Shown one piece after another: positions 1-8,353 of a stretch of 64,000 nt of DNA. The notes below the pieces were generated by a model. The model ran no database searches. It was not told the origin of the DNA and worked only from the letters and a program-made list of their open reading frames with translations. This stretch comes from DATKNA01 sp963786765 (GTDB lineage: Bacteria > Actinomycetota > Actinomycetes > Actinomycetales > Kineosporiaceae), in assembly GCA_963786765.1 (NCBI GenBank), contig CAWBAJ010000025.1:62001-126000 (forward strand). Reading direction: 5' to 3'. The position numbers and the translations under genes are program-made. How positions within the stretch are numbered: position 1 is the first letter of the stretch; every line of letters begins with the position of its first letter.

Positions 1-615
1 GGGTCGGCCGTCAGCCGGGCGACAACGGCGCTCCTCGACGCCGACCTGGCCCTCGCCGAGAGCGTGATCGGCGCCGACGAGCAGGTCGACGCCCTGCAGA
101 TCGACCTCGAGGAGCGCTCGCTCGCGCTGCTCGCGCGGCAGGCCCCGGTGGCCACGGACCTGAGGATCATCGTCACCGGGCTGCGGATCAGCGCCGACCT
201 GGAGCGGATGGGTGACCTCGCGCGACACGTGGCCAAGCTGGCGCGGATGCGCTACCCCGAGTCGGCCATCCCCCCGGAGCTTCGCGCGATCGTGCTCCAG
301 ATGGGCCAGGTCGCCGAGCGCATCGTGGCGAAGGCCGGCAGCTGCATCGCCAGCCGCGACCTCACGCTGGCGAGCGAGCTCGAGACCGACGACGACGTGA
401 TGGATGCCCTGCACCGCGAGCTGTTCACCGTGCTCCTCGCCGACGACTGGGACTACGGCATCGAGACGGCGGTCGACGTGACCCTGTGCGGGCGCTACTA
501 CGAGCGGTTCGCCGACCACGCGGTCTCCGCCGCGCGGCGGGTCGCGTTCCTGGTGACGGGCGAGCGGGTGCCGGCGGGCCGGGAGAACGGTCTCGGCGAG
601 TACGCCGGGCGCTGA
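1..615 (+). CDS. phoU: PhoU phosphate-signalling protein, 5' end missing
   Basis: The reading frame is open from the first base of the window to a TGA at 613-615, so the N-terminal part lies outside. The visible 204 residues carry the second half of a PhoU helical bundle, with the family's characteristic stretch around ATDLRIIVTGLRISADLERMGD and a second helix with YYERFADHA near the C-terminus. PhoU proteins link the Pst transporter to a PhoR/SenX3-type kinase and keep the Pho regulon off when phosphate is plentiful. Here phoU is about 33 kb from pstSCAB but near gpmA, ybjN and mshA, an order reminiscent of the mycobacterial senX3-regX3/gpm1/mshA neighbourhood. The family call is secure; whether a kinase and regulator lie upstream cannot be seen. 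Confidence 0.93.
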   Translation, partial: GSAVSRATTALLDADLALAESVIGADEQVDALQIDLEERSLALLARQAPVATDLRIIVTGLRISADLERMGDLARHVAKLARMRYPESAIPPELRAIVLQMGQVAERIVAKAGSCIASRDLTLASELETDDDVMDALHRELFTVLLADDWDYGIETAVDVTLCGRYYERFADHAVSAARRVAFLVTGERVPAGRENGLGEYAGR

Positions 616-666
616 CAGGACGGCACGCCGCTCATCCCGGCTCCGCGTGCCGCGTGCCCCGGGCGC

Positions 667-1782
667 TCAGTACCGGAGCGCGCCCGCCCACGCCTCGATC
701 CGGGTCGTCACGGGCATGCCGGTGGCGGCCGCCTCGCCGATCGCGAGCGAGAGCATCTGGTCCTGGCAGCCCTCCGCGAGCGGATACGGCGGGTCCGCCT
801 CGCCGCGCCGCCAGCGCAGGGTCCGCTCGAGCAGGTGGGCGACCGCGATCTCCTCGTCGGAGAAACGGGTGCCCCGGTACGGGTTCACGTACAGCGTCCG
901 GCCGGCGCAGGTGAAGGTGTCGAGGTCGGCGCCCTCGAGGTCGCCGTCCATGCCCGTCTGGCGCCGCACGAGCGGGGCCTCCAGCGGTCGACCGTCCTCC
1001 CCTGCCCAGATGACAGACGTGCCGACCACCTCGCCCCGGCTCCCCCGGACGACGGCGTGCCGGCGCCGCAGCGGGTGCCACCACTGCCCCGCCGTGAAGT
1101 CGTAGGCCCCGAGCGCCGGGCCCGTAGGGCGGGAGAACTGCAGGGACGCGACCGTGTGCAGCGCAGGCACCTCCGCCGGGCTCACCGGGCGGCCGGTGCG
1201 GTCCGGTCCCTGCATGAGCGGTGCTTCGACGGCTGATGCGCGCACCGTCACCGGCTCCCCGCCGGCCCGGAGCAGCCGGCGCAGGACGGCGACCGCGTGG
1301 TAGCCGTGCGTCGAGGACACCCAGGCGGAGGTCGGCGTCCCGAGCACGCCGTCGTCGACGAGCCTGCCGAGCGCGACCAGCAGGGGCAGGAACGGATTCT
1401 GCTCCGCCACCTGAACGAGGCCACTCTCCCCGACGTCGGCCCAGAGGGTCCGCAGGCCCTCGACGTCCGGTGCGGGCGGGGTCTCCGCGAGCACCGCTAC
1501 CCCGCGGGCCACGAGCTCGCGGACGACGACCGGTGTGGCCGCCCACGGTAGCGAGGTGACCACGGCGAGGGGTGCGCCGGCGGCGAGCATCGCCTCGATC
1601 GACCGGTGAGTGGGCAGGGCCCAGCGCCGCTCGACCTCCGCCCCGGCCCGCTCGCCGCGGGTCACCACCCCAGTGCAGCGAAGCAGACCGGGCAACGCCG
1701 CCGCGACGCGCAGGAAGAAGTCCGCTCGCCAACCGTGCCCCACCATCGCGAAGGGCAGCGGAGCGCTGTCGACGTCCGGCAC
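667..1782 (-). CDS. Gfo/Idh/MocA-family oxidoreductase
   Basis: A 371-aa protein with a GTG start. The N-terminus has a Rossmann-like strand-turn (FAMVGHGWRADFF) followed by VVTSLPWAATPVVVRELVARGVAVLAE-like segments, the usual layout of an NAD(P)-binding Gfo/Idh/MocA domain, then a C-terminal alpha/beta domain (residues about 130-340) ending in the typical ring of GEA..G.P. The family oxidises or reduces sugars, inositols and related polyols; the substrate cannot be told from sequence. The GxGxxG motif is degenerate (VGHGWRAD), so cofactor binding may be atypical. It converges on phoU with a 51-base gap and lies downstream of gpmA on the same strand, 33 bases away, with three copies of a GCCTACCGA word in the gap. 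Confidence 0.8.
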   Translation of the reverse strand: MPDVDSAPLPFAMVGHGWRADFFLRVAAALPGLLRCTGVVTRGERAGAEVERRWALPTHRSIEAMLAAGAPLAVVTSLPWAATPVVVRELVARGVAVLAETPPAPDVEGLRTLWADVGESGLVQVAEQNPFLPLLVALGRLVDDGVLGTPTSAWVSSTHGYHAVAVLRRLLRAGGEPVTVRASAVEAPLMQGPDRTGRPVSPAEVPALHTVASLQFSRPTGPALGAYDFTAGQWWHPLRRRHAVVRGSRGEVVGTSVIWAGEDGRPLEAPLVRRQTGMDGDLEGADLDTFTCAGRTLYVNPYRGTRFSDEEIAVAHLLERTLRWRRGEADPPYPLAEGCQDQMLSLAIGEAAATGMPVTTRIEAWAGALRY

Positions 1783-1815
1783 GCTGACCTGCCTACCGAT
1801 GGCCTACCGATCCGC

Positions 1816-2559
1816 CTACCGGCCCTGGTTCGCCACCGCGGCCGCGGCACTCGCGGCGGCCTCCGGGTCGAGGTACCGGCCACCCCGGACCGTCGGTGCG
1901 AGCGTCTCGTCGAGCTCGTAGAGCAGCGGGATGCCGGTGGGGATGTTGAGGCCCGCGATGGCTTCGTCGCTGATCCCGTCGAGGTGCTTCACCAGCGCGC
2001 GGAGCGAGTTGCCGTGGGCCGCGACGAGCACCGTCCGCCCGGCGCGGAGGTCCGGGACGATGTCGGCGTCCCAGTACGGGAGCATCCGCGCCACCACGTC
2101 CTTGAGACACTCCGTGCGGGGCATGTCGTCGCCGAGGTCCGCGTAGCGCGGGTCCCCCGCCTGCGACCACTGGGTGCCGTCCTCCAGGGGCGGCGGCGGG
2201 ACGTCGTACGAGCGCCGCCAGAGCATGAACTGCTCCTCGCCGAACTGCTCGAGCGTCTGCTTCTTGTTCTTGCCCTGCAGTGCTCCGTAGTGCCGCTCGT
2301 TGAGCCGCCACGAGCGCTTGACGGGGATCCAGTGCCGGTCGGCCACGTCGAGCGCGAGGTTCGCGGTCGTGATGGCGCGGCGCAGGAGCGAGGTGTGGAC
2401 GACGTCCGGCAGCAGGCCCGAGTCCTTCATCAGGACACCGCCACTCTCCGCCTCGGTGCACCCCTTCTCGGACAGCGGCACGTCGACCCAGCCCGTGAAC
2501 AGGTTCTTCGCGTTCCAGTCGCTCTCGCCATGCCGGAGTAGCACCAGGGTGTACGTCAT
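1816..2559 (-). CDS. gpmA: 2,3-bisphosphoglycerate-dependent phosphoglycerate mutase
   Basis: Catalyses interconversion of 3- and 2-phosphoglycerate in glycolysis. The 247-aa protein starts at the ATG giving MTYTLVLLRHGESDWNAKN, which contains the phosphohistidine motif RHGE (His about residue 10), followed by NLFTGWVDVPLSEKG, LNERHYGALQGKNK and a second conserved His in AHGNSLRAL near residue 180, all hallmarks of the cofactor-dependent mutase. An upstream in-frame extension of 39 residues has no family similarity and is rejected. A TAGCCT box lies 7 bases before the ATG, predicting a leaderless or near-leaderless mRNA. Gene order gpm, ybjN and mshA is conserved in Actinomycetia. Confidence 0.97.
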   Translation of the reverse strand: MTYTLVLLRHGESDWNAKNLFTGWVDVPLSEKGCTEAESGGVLMKDSGLLPDVVHTSLLRRAITTANLALDVADRHWIPVKRSWRLNERHYGALQGKNKKQTLEQFGEEQFMLWRRSYDVPPPPLEDGTQWSQAGDPRYADLGDDMPRTECLKDVVARMLPYWDADIVPDLRAGRTVLVAAHGNSLRALVKHLDGISDEAIAGLNIPTGIPLLYELDETLAPTVRGGRYLDPEAAASAAAAVANQGR

Positions 2560-2566
2560 GGCCGCC

Positions 2567-2572
2567 AGGCTA
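2567..2572 (-). promoter_or_regulatory. Probable -10 box of gpmA, leaderless type
   Basis: TAGCCT on the minus strand is followed by seven bases and then the gpmA ATG. This spacing would put the transcription start at or next to the start codon. No clear -35 was recognised. Confidence 0.45.
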
Positions 2573-2588
2573 GTGCGAGCCTTTGGGG

Positions 2589-3029
2589 GTGACCTGGCCG
2601 GAGGGGACGCCCGGCGTCCTGGAGCTGCCCTCCGGGCTGCGGGTGCGCGGGCGCGGTGTGCGGCGTCCGCTGCCACCGGGTCCCGAACCGCAGTTCGCCG
2701 TCCACGTCCTGGGCCGGACCCCGCCCGCCGTGCCCTGGGACAGCCGATGGGTGCGGTGGCCGGACTACGGGCTGCCGCTGCGGCCCTCTCAGCTGCGCGC
2801 CGCCCTCGAGGACCTGCGTCGGCGGGGCCGGACGGAGCGGGCAGAGGTGGCGTGCGCGGGCGGGCGGGGGCGGACAGGGACGACGCTCGCGTGCCTGGCC
2901 GTGCTCGAGGGCGTGCCGGCGCCGGAGGCGGTCACGTACGTCAGGGAGCACTACGACGCCCGCGCGGTCGAGACGCCGTGGCAGCGGCTCTTCGTCAGAT
3001 GGTTCGCCCGGCGCAGCCGCCGTGCTTGA
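2589..3029 (+). CDS. Protein-tyrosine-phosphatase-fold protein
   Basis: A small cytosolic protein of about 146 residues, read from GTG at 2589; a TTG at 2583 is the alternative. It contains the cysteine-phosphatase loop CAGGRGRTGTT (Cys-X5-Arg) near residue 88 and a plausible general-acid region WPDYGLPL about 40 residues earlier, the arrangement of small actinobacterial dual-specificity or tyrosine phosphatases. Its substrate is unknown. It is divergent from gpmA with only some 30 bases between start codons, so the two promoters must overlap. The TGA stop is embedded in the first unit of an 18-bp repeat element, suggesting the element inserted at the 3' end of the gene or supplied its stop codon. 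Confidence 0.75.
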   Translation: MTWPEGTPGVLELPSGLRVRGRGVRRPLPPGPEPQFAVHVLGRTPPAVPWDSRWVRWPDYGLPLRPSQLRAALEDLRRRGRTERAEVACAGGRGRTGTTLACLAVLEGVPAPEAVTYVREHYDARAVETPWQRLFVRWFARRSRRA

Positions 3030-3072
3030 TCCCCAACTTTTCCTTGATCCCGAACTTTTCCTTGATCGCCGG
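3025..3072. repeat. 18-bp-period intergenic repeat, copy 1
   Basis: Two tandem 18-bp units, CTTGATCCCCAACTTTTC and CTTGATCCCGAACTTTTC, are followed by a truncated unit CTTGATCGCCGG. Related elements with the same period and the same terminal CTTGATCGCCG occur at 57524-57570 (inverted) and 58451-58500. The first unit contains the stop codon of the tyrosine phosphatase gene. Confidence 0.85.
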
Positions 3073-3094
3073 GAAACCGGCGGGGAGAGCGAGG

Positions 3095-3586
3095 TCAGCC
3101 TTTCTCCAACAGGTGGCGGAAGGCCTCGAGGTTGCGGGTCGACTCGCCACGCTCGACCCGCCAGCGCCACTCGCGCCGCATGGACTCGAGGAAGCCCAGG
3201 GTGAGGAGCTCGTTGAACATCCCGTCGGAGGTCGCCAGGATCGCGCCCATCAGCTGGTCGACGCCGTCCGGTGTCACGCCCTCCGCGGGCAGCCGGCCGA
3301 CGAGGTAGACGTCGCCGGCGGTGTCCAGGGCGAAGGCGATCCCGGGCAGCTTGACGTTGCGCTGCAGCAGGCGGCGGTAGAAGGCCTCGTGGTTCTCGTC
3401 CGGCTTGCGGACGACGAACGCGGACGCCGACAGGCCGTGCTCGCCGGCGATCAGGCTGACCGTCGTCCGCAGCTTCGCCTCGCCCGGCAGCTGGACGACG
3501 AACTCGCCGGGGCGGACGCCCAGCTCCCACTCCAGTGCCGAGTCCTCCAGCCAGCGCCGGACGGTCTCGACCTGCGCGTCGCTCAC
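3095..3586 (-). CDS. YbjN-domain protein
   Basis: A 163-aa soluble protein with a GTG start that overlaps the mshA stop by four bases (GTGA), so it is very likely co-transcribed and translationally coupled with mshA. The fold is that of the YbjN family (a T3SS-chaperone-like alpha/beta fold): ELGVRPGEFVVQLPGE, an LQRNVKLPGIAFALD strand and a C-terminal helix ending RNLEAFRHLLEKG. YbjN proteins are poorly understood; in this position, behind mshA, the gene is conserved in mycobacteria and streptomycetes. An upstream extension of 48 residues is pure Arg/Pro/Ala and is a frame artefact. Function remains unknown. Confidence 0.85.
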   Translation of the reverse strand: MSDAQVETVRRWLEDSALEWELGVRPGEFVVQLPGEAKLRTTVSLIAGEHGLSASAFVVRKPDENHEAFYRRLLQRNVKLPGIAFALDTAGDVYLVGRLPAEGVTPDGVDQLMGAILATSDGMFNELLTLGFLESMRREWRWRVERGESTRNLEAFRHLLEKG

Positions 3587-4929
3587 GGCGCCACGGCCAG
3601 GTCCCCGGCCGGCACCGGAACACGCGGGCGCCGGGCGGCGACCGCGCGGAGCGGGCGGTCGGCGATGGCACCTGCGTAGACGTCGAGCAGCGTGTCCACG
3701 GTGGCGTCCCAGCCGAACCGTGACGCCCATGCCGCCGCCGCCGCACCCATGCGCCGCCGCCGCAGCGGGTCGTCGAGCAGGCCGGCGAGCTCGCCCGCCC
3801 AGACCCGGGGGTCGTGTCCGTCGACGAGGATGCCCGTTCCGCCGTCGCTGACGGTCGTCGGCAAGCCGCCGACCCGGGCGGCCACCACGGGCGTCCCGCA
3901 GGCCTGCGCCTCGACGGCGACGAGCCCGAACGACTCGCTGTGGGAGGGAACGGCGACGATGTCGGCGGCGCGGTACCAGTCGGCGAGCTCGTGCCGCGAG
4001 ACCGGGGGGCGGAAGCAGACGACGTCCGCGATCCCCAGTTGCCCGGCGAGCTCCTCCAGGGCCCGGGGACGCTCGAGCCCGCTCCCGCTGGGGCCACCGA
4101 GCACGGCAACAGTGAGCCGCCCCCGGCGGGACGGGTCGACAGCGAGCATCTCCGCCGCGGCCCGAAGGAGCACGTCGGGAGCTTTGAGCGGCTGGATCCG
4201 GCCGACGAAGAGCAGCACGTCACCGTCGGGCGGCAGGCCCAGCCGCCGCCGGGCGCACGGCCGCCCGCCCCTGTTCCGGGCGCTGAAGACGCCGAGGTCG
4301 ACCCCGGGCGGGACGACGGCCACCCGGGCCGCGTCCGCCCCGTAGAGGTCCAGCAGCTCACGAGCCTCGTCACCGGTGTTCGCCACGAGGCGGTCGGCGG
4401 CCGCGACGACCTGCTCCTCGCCGAGGACGCGGCCGAGCGGCTCCGGGGTGTCGCCGTCCGCGAGCGTGGCGTTCTTGACCTTGGCCATGGTGTGCATGTT
4501 GTGCACAAGCGGCACGTGCCAGCGCTCCGACGTCAGGGCCCCGACCTGCCCGGACAGCCAGTAGTGCGAGTGCACCAGGTCGTACCAGCCCGGCTCCTGG
4601 CCCGCCTCGACCCGGAGCACGTCCGACGCGAAGGCGCAGAGCTGGCCCGGCAGGTCGTTCTTCGACAGGCCCTCGAAGGGACCGGCGACGACGTGCCGCA
4701 CCAGCACGCCGGGCGCGGCCTCGACCTCCGGCGGGAGGCTGCCGGAGGTGGCACGGGTGAACACCTCCACCTCCGTGCCCCGCTCAGCGAGCCGGCGCGC
4801 GGTCTCGAGGACGTAGACGTTCATCCCGCCGGCGTCGCCGGTGCCGGGCTGCTCCAGCGGCGAGGTGTGCACCGAGAGCATCGCGATGCGACGAGGCTGC
4901 ATGTGGTGCTCGCGCCGCGGCGAAGTCAT
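3583..4929 (-). CDS. mshA: D-inositol-3-phosphate glycosyltransferase (mycothiol synthesis)
   Basis: Transfers GlcNAc from UDP-GlcNAc to 1L-myo-inositol 1-phosphate, the first committed step of mycothiol synthesis. The 448-aa protein has the GT-B fold of family GT4: N-terminal SVHTSPLEQPGTGDAGGMNVYV (the nucleotide-sugar/inositol-phosphate loop), HSHYWLSGQVG, VHNMHTMAKVKN, and the C-terminal donor site HSESFGLVAVEAQACGTPVVA with the E-X7-E motif. A good ribosome site (AAGGAGGAGAGG, about 4937-4948) precedes the ATG at 4929; a second in-frame ATG (MQPRRIAML) nine codons in is the alternative. It forms an operon with the YbjN gene. mshD lies 24 kb away. Confidence 0.96.
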   Translation of the reverse strand: MTSPRREHHMQPRRIAMLSVHTSPLEQPGTGDAGGMNVYVLETARRLAERGTEVEVFTRATSGSLPPEVEAAPGVLVRHVVAGPFEGLSKNDLPGQLCAFASDVLRVEAGQEPGWYDLVHSHYWLSGQVGALTSERWHVPLVHNMHTMAKVKNATLADGDTPEPLGRVLGEEQVVAAADRLVANTGDEARELLDLYGADAARVAVVPPGVDLGVFSARNRGGRPCARRRLGLPPDGDVLLFVGRIQPLKAPDVLLRAAAEMLAVDPSRRGRLTVAVLGGPSGSGLERPRALEELAGQLGIADVVCFRPPVSRHELADWYRAADIVAVPSHSESFGLVAVEAQACGTPVVAARVGGLPTTVSDGGTGILVDGHDPRVWAGELAGLLDDPLRRRRMGAAAAAWASRFGWDATVDTLLDVYAGAIADRPLRAVAARRPRVPVPAGDLAVAP

Positions 4930-5074
4930 CCGGCGTCCTCTCCTCCTTGCCGGCTGCGGCCGGCTTCTCGTGTCCCCAGTACCCGAACCAGGCGGGAATG
5001 CGCAGTAGTCCCGCGACCGGCGGCTGCCCGCCGAGACGCTAACCGGGGGCCACGGCCGCCCGCCATTCGAGGCC

Positions 5075-5080
5075 TAGGCT
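5075..5080 (+). promoter_or_regulatory. Probable -10 box, leaderless type
   Basis: TAGGCT lies six bases before the GTG start of the downstream methyltransferase gene. There is no Shine-Dalgarno sequence between box and start, so the mRNA probably begins at the GTG. Confidence 0.45.
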
Positions 5081-5086
5081 CACCAG

Positions 5087-5944
5087 GTGACCCGCAGGCC
5101 CCCCGGCATCCCGGTGCGTCCGGGCCCCGGCCCTATGGGCACCCTCACCCGGGGGACGACGAACCCGAACCGGCTGCGGCGGGTCGACCGGTGGCTGGCC
5201 GGCCCGCAGGCGCACCGGCTGCGTGGCGCGGCCGACCCGCTCGTCGTCGACCTCGGCTACGGCGCGAGCGGCGTCACCACGGCGGAGCTGCGGGGCCGCC
5301 TGCAGGTCGTGCGCCCCGACGTCGACGTGGTGGGCATCGAGATCGACCCGCAGCGGGTGGCCGCGGCGCAGCCGCTGGCAGGGCCGGGCCTGTCCTTCGT
5401 GCGCGGAGGCTTCGAGCTGCCGGTCCCCGCCGGCCGGCGGCCCGTACTGGTCCGCGCCTTCAACGTGCTGCGGCAGTACGGGGAGGACGAGGTGGCCGAT
5501 GCATGGGCGGTGATGGCTTCGAGGCTCGCGCCGGCCGGGCTCGTCGTCGAGGGGACCTGCGACGAGGTCGGCCGCCGGGCCACCTGGGTCGCACTGGAGG
5601 CCGGCGGTCCGGTGTCGCTCACGGTCTCGCTGCGCCTCGCCGGCCTGGACCGACCGTCGGACGTCGCGGAGCGCCTGCCGAAGGCCCTCATCCACCGCAA
5701 CGTGCCCGGCGAGCGTGTGCACGCCTTTCTCGCGGCGCTCGACGACGCGTGGGCGCGGCAGGCGCCACTGGCGGCGCTCGGGGCACGCCAGCGCTGGTCG
5801 GCGTCCGTGGCCGCTCTGCGCGCCGCAGGGTGGCCCGTGCTCGACCGCCCCGCCCGCTGGCGCCTCGGCGAGGTGACGGTCGCCTGGGAGGCGGTCCGTC
5901 CGGTGCCGGGCGCGGAGCACGCGAATGCAGGGTGGTCGAGATGA
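5087..5944 (+). CDS. Class I SAM-dependent methyltransferase
   Basis: A 285-aa protein with a GTG start. SAM-binding motif I is VVDLGYGASGVTTAEL near residue 54, motif II VVGIEIDPQRVAAAQP with the acidic residue that would hold the ribose, then FVRGGFELPV and VRAFNVLRQYGEDE as later motifs. The C-terminal half (RLPKALIHRNVPGERVHAFLAAL) is specific to an actinobacterial family of unknown target found next to mshA in related genomes. It is divergent from mshA, 157 bases away, and is the last core gene before the CHAT cassette. No signal peptide or membrane segment. Substrate unknown. Confidence 0.8.
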   Translation: MTRRPPGIPVRPGPGPMGTLTRGTTNPNRLRRVDRWLAGPQAHRLRGAADPLVVDLGYGASGVTTAELRGRLQVVRPDVDVVGIEIDPQRVAAAQPLAGPGLSFVRGGFELPVPAGRRPVLVRAFNVLRQYGEDEVADAWAVMASRLAPAGLVVEGTCDEVGRRATWVALEAGGPVSLTVSLRLAGLDRPSDVAERLPKALIHRNVPGERVHAFLAALDDAWARQAPLAALGARQRWSASVAALRAAGWPVLDRPARWRLGEVTVAWEAVRPVPGAEHANAGWSR

Positions 5945-6010
5945 CGCCCGGCCGCGCCGCCGGAGCCAGTGGTTGTGCACCTTGAAGTGGCCGAACAGGC
6001 AGAAACATCA

Positions 6011-6041
6011 TTGAGAACCGCCCCGGCGGCCGCAGTAGGAT
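6011..6041 (+). promoter_or_regulatory. Candidate promoter of the CHAT cassette
   Basis: TTGAGA (6011-6016) and TAGGAT (6036-6041) are separated by 19 bases, about 90 bases before the first cassette gene. They sit in the 184-base gap between the methyltransferase and the cassette, which otherwise holds no gene I can recognise. The spacing is slightly long for a housekeeping promoter. Confidence 0.35.
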
Positions 6042-6128
6042 GACGGTCGCGGCAAGCCCGTGCTTGCATCGGCGGAGGGGGCCCGAGAAGAGGCGCGCCC
6101 TGTCATATTCCGGGGCTGAGGGGGCACC

Positions 6129-7235
6129 ATGCCTTGTCGTCGCCTTCGACTCGAGATGCTGCCGGCGCGCCAAGGGGATTGTCTCCTCGTCGAATGGAGC
6201 GCACCCGACCGGGTGCTCCGCATGCTCGTCGACGCGGGACCGGCGCCGTCCTATCCGCTGATCGCCCAGCGACTGGCTCTCCTGGCCCCGCCCCGGATCG
6301 ACGTTCTCGTGCTCACCCACGTGGACGCCGATCACGTCGAGGGGGCGATTCTGCTCACCAACGACCGGGACCTCGATATCGAGATCGGCGAGGTCTGGTA
6401 CAACGGCTCCCGCCAGCTGGCCGGGGAACTCGGCCCCGTTCAGGGCGAGATTCTTTCGGCGATCATCGAAAAGCGGGCCCTGGGCTGGAACGGGACGTTC
6501 GGCGCCGCCGCGGTCAAGGCGCCGGATCAGGGACGACTCGTCGACCATGAATTGCCCGGCGGGATGCGCGTCACGGTGCTGAGCCCGGACGGGCCATGCC
6601 TGCGCCGGCTCCGTGACGTGTGGTGGGAGGTCTGCCAGGAGGAGGGCCTGGCTGTGGGCTCGGTCGAGGACGCCTTGCGCGCACTGGGTGCACGACCTGC
6701 GCTGAGACCGAGGCAGAGCTATCTCGCAGCGCCGGAGGCGATGGACGTCGACTCGCTCGCACGGTCCCGTTCCGCCACCGACCGGTCGCTGCCCAACGCG
6801 AGCAGCGTCGTGCTGCTCCTGGAGTACGGCGGCGAGCGCCTCCTGCTCGCCGGGGACAGCACCCCCGACATGCTGCTTCCGGCCGTCCGCCGGCTGCTGC
6901 ACGAGCGGGCCGTGGACCGTCTGCCCCTGTCGGCCTTCAAGCTCCCTCATCACGGCAGCGCGAAGAACGTCACGCGCCCGCTGCTGGAGTGCCTCCCGGC
7001 TGCGCACTACCTCTTCTCCAGCGACGGCAGCTACTTCCGGCACCCCGACCCGGCCGCCGTGGCGAGGGTGGTGCAGTACGGCGCCGAGGGCGCCGAACTG
7101 GTGTTCAACTACGACACCGCCCGCACCCGGGCTTGGGACGACGACCGGCTGCGGGACCCCTTCGGGTACCGGGTGCGCTACCCCGACGAAGGGTCGAGCA
7201 CGGTCGCGGTGGAGTGGTCGGTGCCGAGCGCATGA
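6129..7235 (+). CDS. ComEC-like metallo-beta-lactamase-fold hydrolase, cassette gene 1
   Basis: A 368-aa soluble protein preceded by a GAGGGGG ribosome site. The metal site reads THVDADH (residues 63-69, the HxDxDH variant seen in the C-terminal domain of the DNA-uptake protein ComEC rather than the usual HxHxDH). LLLAGDST supplies the next metal ligand (Asp 243), and KLPHHGSAKN (His 274-275) is the ComEC-type late motif. No membrane helices or OB domain are present, so it is a stand-alone hydrolase and not a DNA channel. Enzymes of this fold act as nucleases or phosphodiesterases. The stop overlaps the CHAT gene start (ATGA), placing the two in one operon. It could be an effector or a signal-degrading enzyme; sequence does not decide. 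Confidence 0.82.
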   Translation: MPCRRLRLEMLPARQGDCLLVEWSAPDRVLRMLVDAGPAPSYPLIAQRLALLAPPRIDVLVLTHVDADHVEGAILLTNDRDLDIEIGEVWYNGSRQLAGELGPVQGEILSAIIEKRALGWNGTFGAAAVKAPDQGRLVDHELPGGMRVTVLSPDGPCLRRLRDVWWEVCQEEGLAVGSVEDALRALGARPALRPRQSYLAAPEAMDVDSLARSRSATDRSLPNASSVVLLLEYGGERLLLAGDSTPDMLLPAVRRLLHERAVDRLPLSAFKLPHHGSAKNVTRPLLECLPAAHYLFSSDGSYFRHPDPAAVARVVQYGAEGAELVFNYDTARTRAWDDDRLRDPFGYRVRYPDEGSSTVAVEWSVPSA

Positions 7236-8353
7236 CCGGCGACCGGATCTCGGTGGCCGTCCAGCGTGACGGGACGGTGCGGGCGCGCCACCGGGACAAC
7301 CGCAGGTCGCCCACGGGGCCAGTGGGCTACAGCGGTCTCGACGCGGCCGTGATGACCCTGTTCGAGCGGTGGCTGACGCTGCGCGACCGGGACTGGCGCG
7401 CCGACGAGATCGAGGTGTTCGGCGCCCTCCTGCACCGGTGCCTGTTCCCGGAGCCGGTCTGGTCCTGGATCGAGACGACCATCCGCGAGGCCGGGCCCGA
7501 GCCGGTGCGACTGGAGCTGATCTTCCCGGTCACGCCGCCCTATGCACGTCTGGCTGCGATCCCCTGGGAGTACCTGTACCGCCCTCCCCGTGGCCCCGAC
7601 CTCGGCTGGTTCCTCGCGGCGGATCGGCGACTCGTCCTGTGCCGCTACGTGCCGCTGTCCACCGGCGAGCCCCTGCTCCCACCGCTGGTGACGCCGCGGA
7701 TTCTCGTCGTCGTCTCGCAACCCCGCGACCGCCGGCTGGACGACGTCGACTATGCCGACGTGGTGTCCGCCATCCAGAACTGGGCGGCGTCCCGCGGGTT
7801 CCCGGCGTCGGTCCTGCACAACCCCACCGCGGTGGAGCTGCGCGCCGCCATCGCGCAGGTGCCGGAACAGCGGCCCGACATCGTGCACTTCATGGGTCAC
7901 GGCAGGTTCGACCCCGCGGTCGGCCAGGGGGCTCTCGCCCTGTCCCATCCGGAGGGAGGCGCCGACTGGTTGCCGGATGCGGCCATCGCGGATGTCTTCG
8001 GACGAGGCCTGGCCCCACCGCGCATCGTCGTCCTGCACTGCTGCGACGCGGGTCGCACCGACTACCAGGCGAGCCTGGCCGGCGTCGCCCCGTACCTCGC
8101 CCGCGCGGGCGCGGCCGCAGTGGTGGCCATGCAGTACCCGGTGACCAACGAGACCGCGATCGCGTTCAGCAGCGTCCTGTACGGGGAGCTGGCCGCCGGA
8201 CGACCGCTGGATGAGGCGGTCCAGGAAGGGCGCTGGGCGATCAGCCGGCTGCACGCGGATCGCGACCCGCGGCTGATGGGCGTCCCGGTGCTCTACCTCC
8301 AGAACGCCACCTCGACGTTCAGCCTGCCCTCTCCGGGAGTTGACGAGCCGTGA
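7232..8353 (+). CDS. CHAT-domain (caspase-like) protease, cassette gene 2
   Basis: A 373-aa protein. The N-terminal part (1-150) contains IPWEYLYRPPRGPDLGWFLAADRRL, a segment common in front of CHAT domains. The CHAT domain follows, with the catalytic pair intact: VHFMGHGRF (His 223) and VVLHCCDAG (Cys 270 or 271). VAPYLARAGAAAVVAMQYPV and the closing LDEAVQEGRWAI are also family hallmarks. CHAT enzymes are separase/caspase relatives that cleave partner proteins, often in defence or programmed-death systems. The start overlaps the metallo-beta-lactamase stop, and the end overlaps the next CHAT gene by four bases. There are no repeats or membrane segments, so sensing probably resides in the large repeat protein downstream. 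Confidence 0.88.
   Translation: MTGDRISVAVQRDGTVRARHRDNRRSPTGPVGYSGLDAAVMTLFERWLTLRDRDWRADEIEVFGALLHRCLFPEPVWSWIETTIREAGPEPVRLELIFPVTPPYARLAAIPWEYLYRPPRGPDLGWFLAADRRLVLCRYVPLSTGEPLLPPLVTPRILVVVSQPRDRRLDDVDYADVVSAIQNWAASRGFPASVLHNPTAVELRAAIAQVPEQRPDIVHFMGHGRFDPAVGQGALALSHPEGGADWLPDAAIADVFGRGLAPPRIVVLHCCDAGRTDYQASLAGVAPYLARAGAAAVVAMQYPVTNETAIAFSSVLYGELAAGRPLDEAVQEGRWAISRLHADRDPRLMGVPVLYLQNATSTFSLPSPGVDEP

Noticed and set aside
667..1782. A frame shift in the first oxidoreductase because of its odd Rossmann motif
   Set aside because: The frame is continuous and motifs follow in order; the motif is only divergent.
1606..2541. Long plus-strand frame across gpmA and the oxidoreductase
   Set aside because: Antisense of gpmA, with no family motif.
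5945..6128. Integrase attachment site or tRNA at the left edge of the cassette
   Set aside because: No tRNA, no integrase and no direct repeat shared with the right edge near 15036 could be seen.
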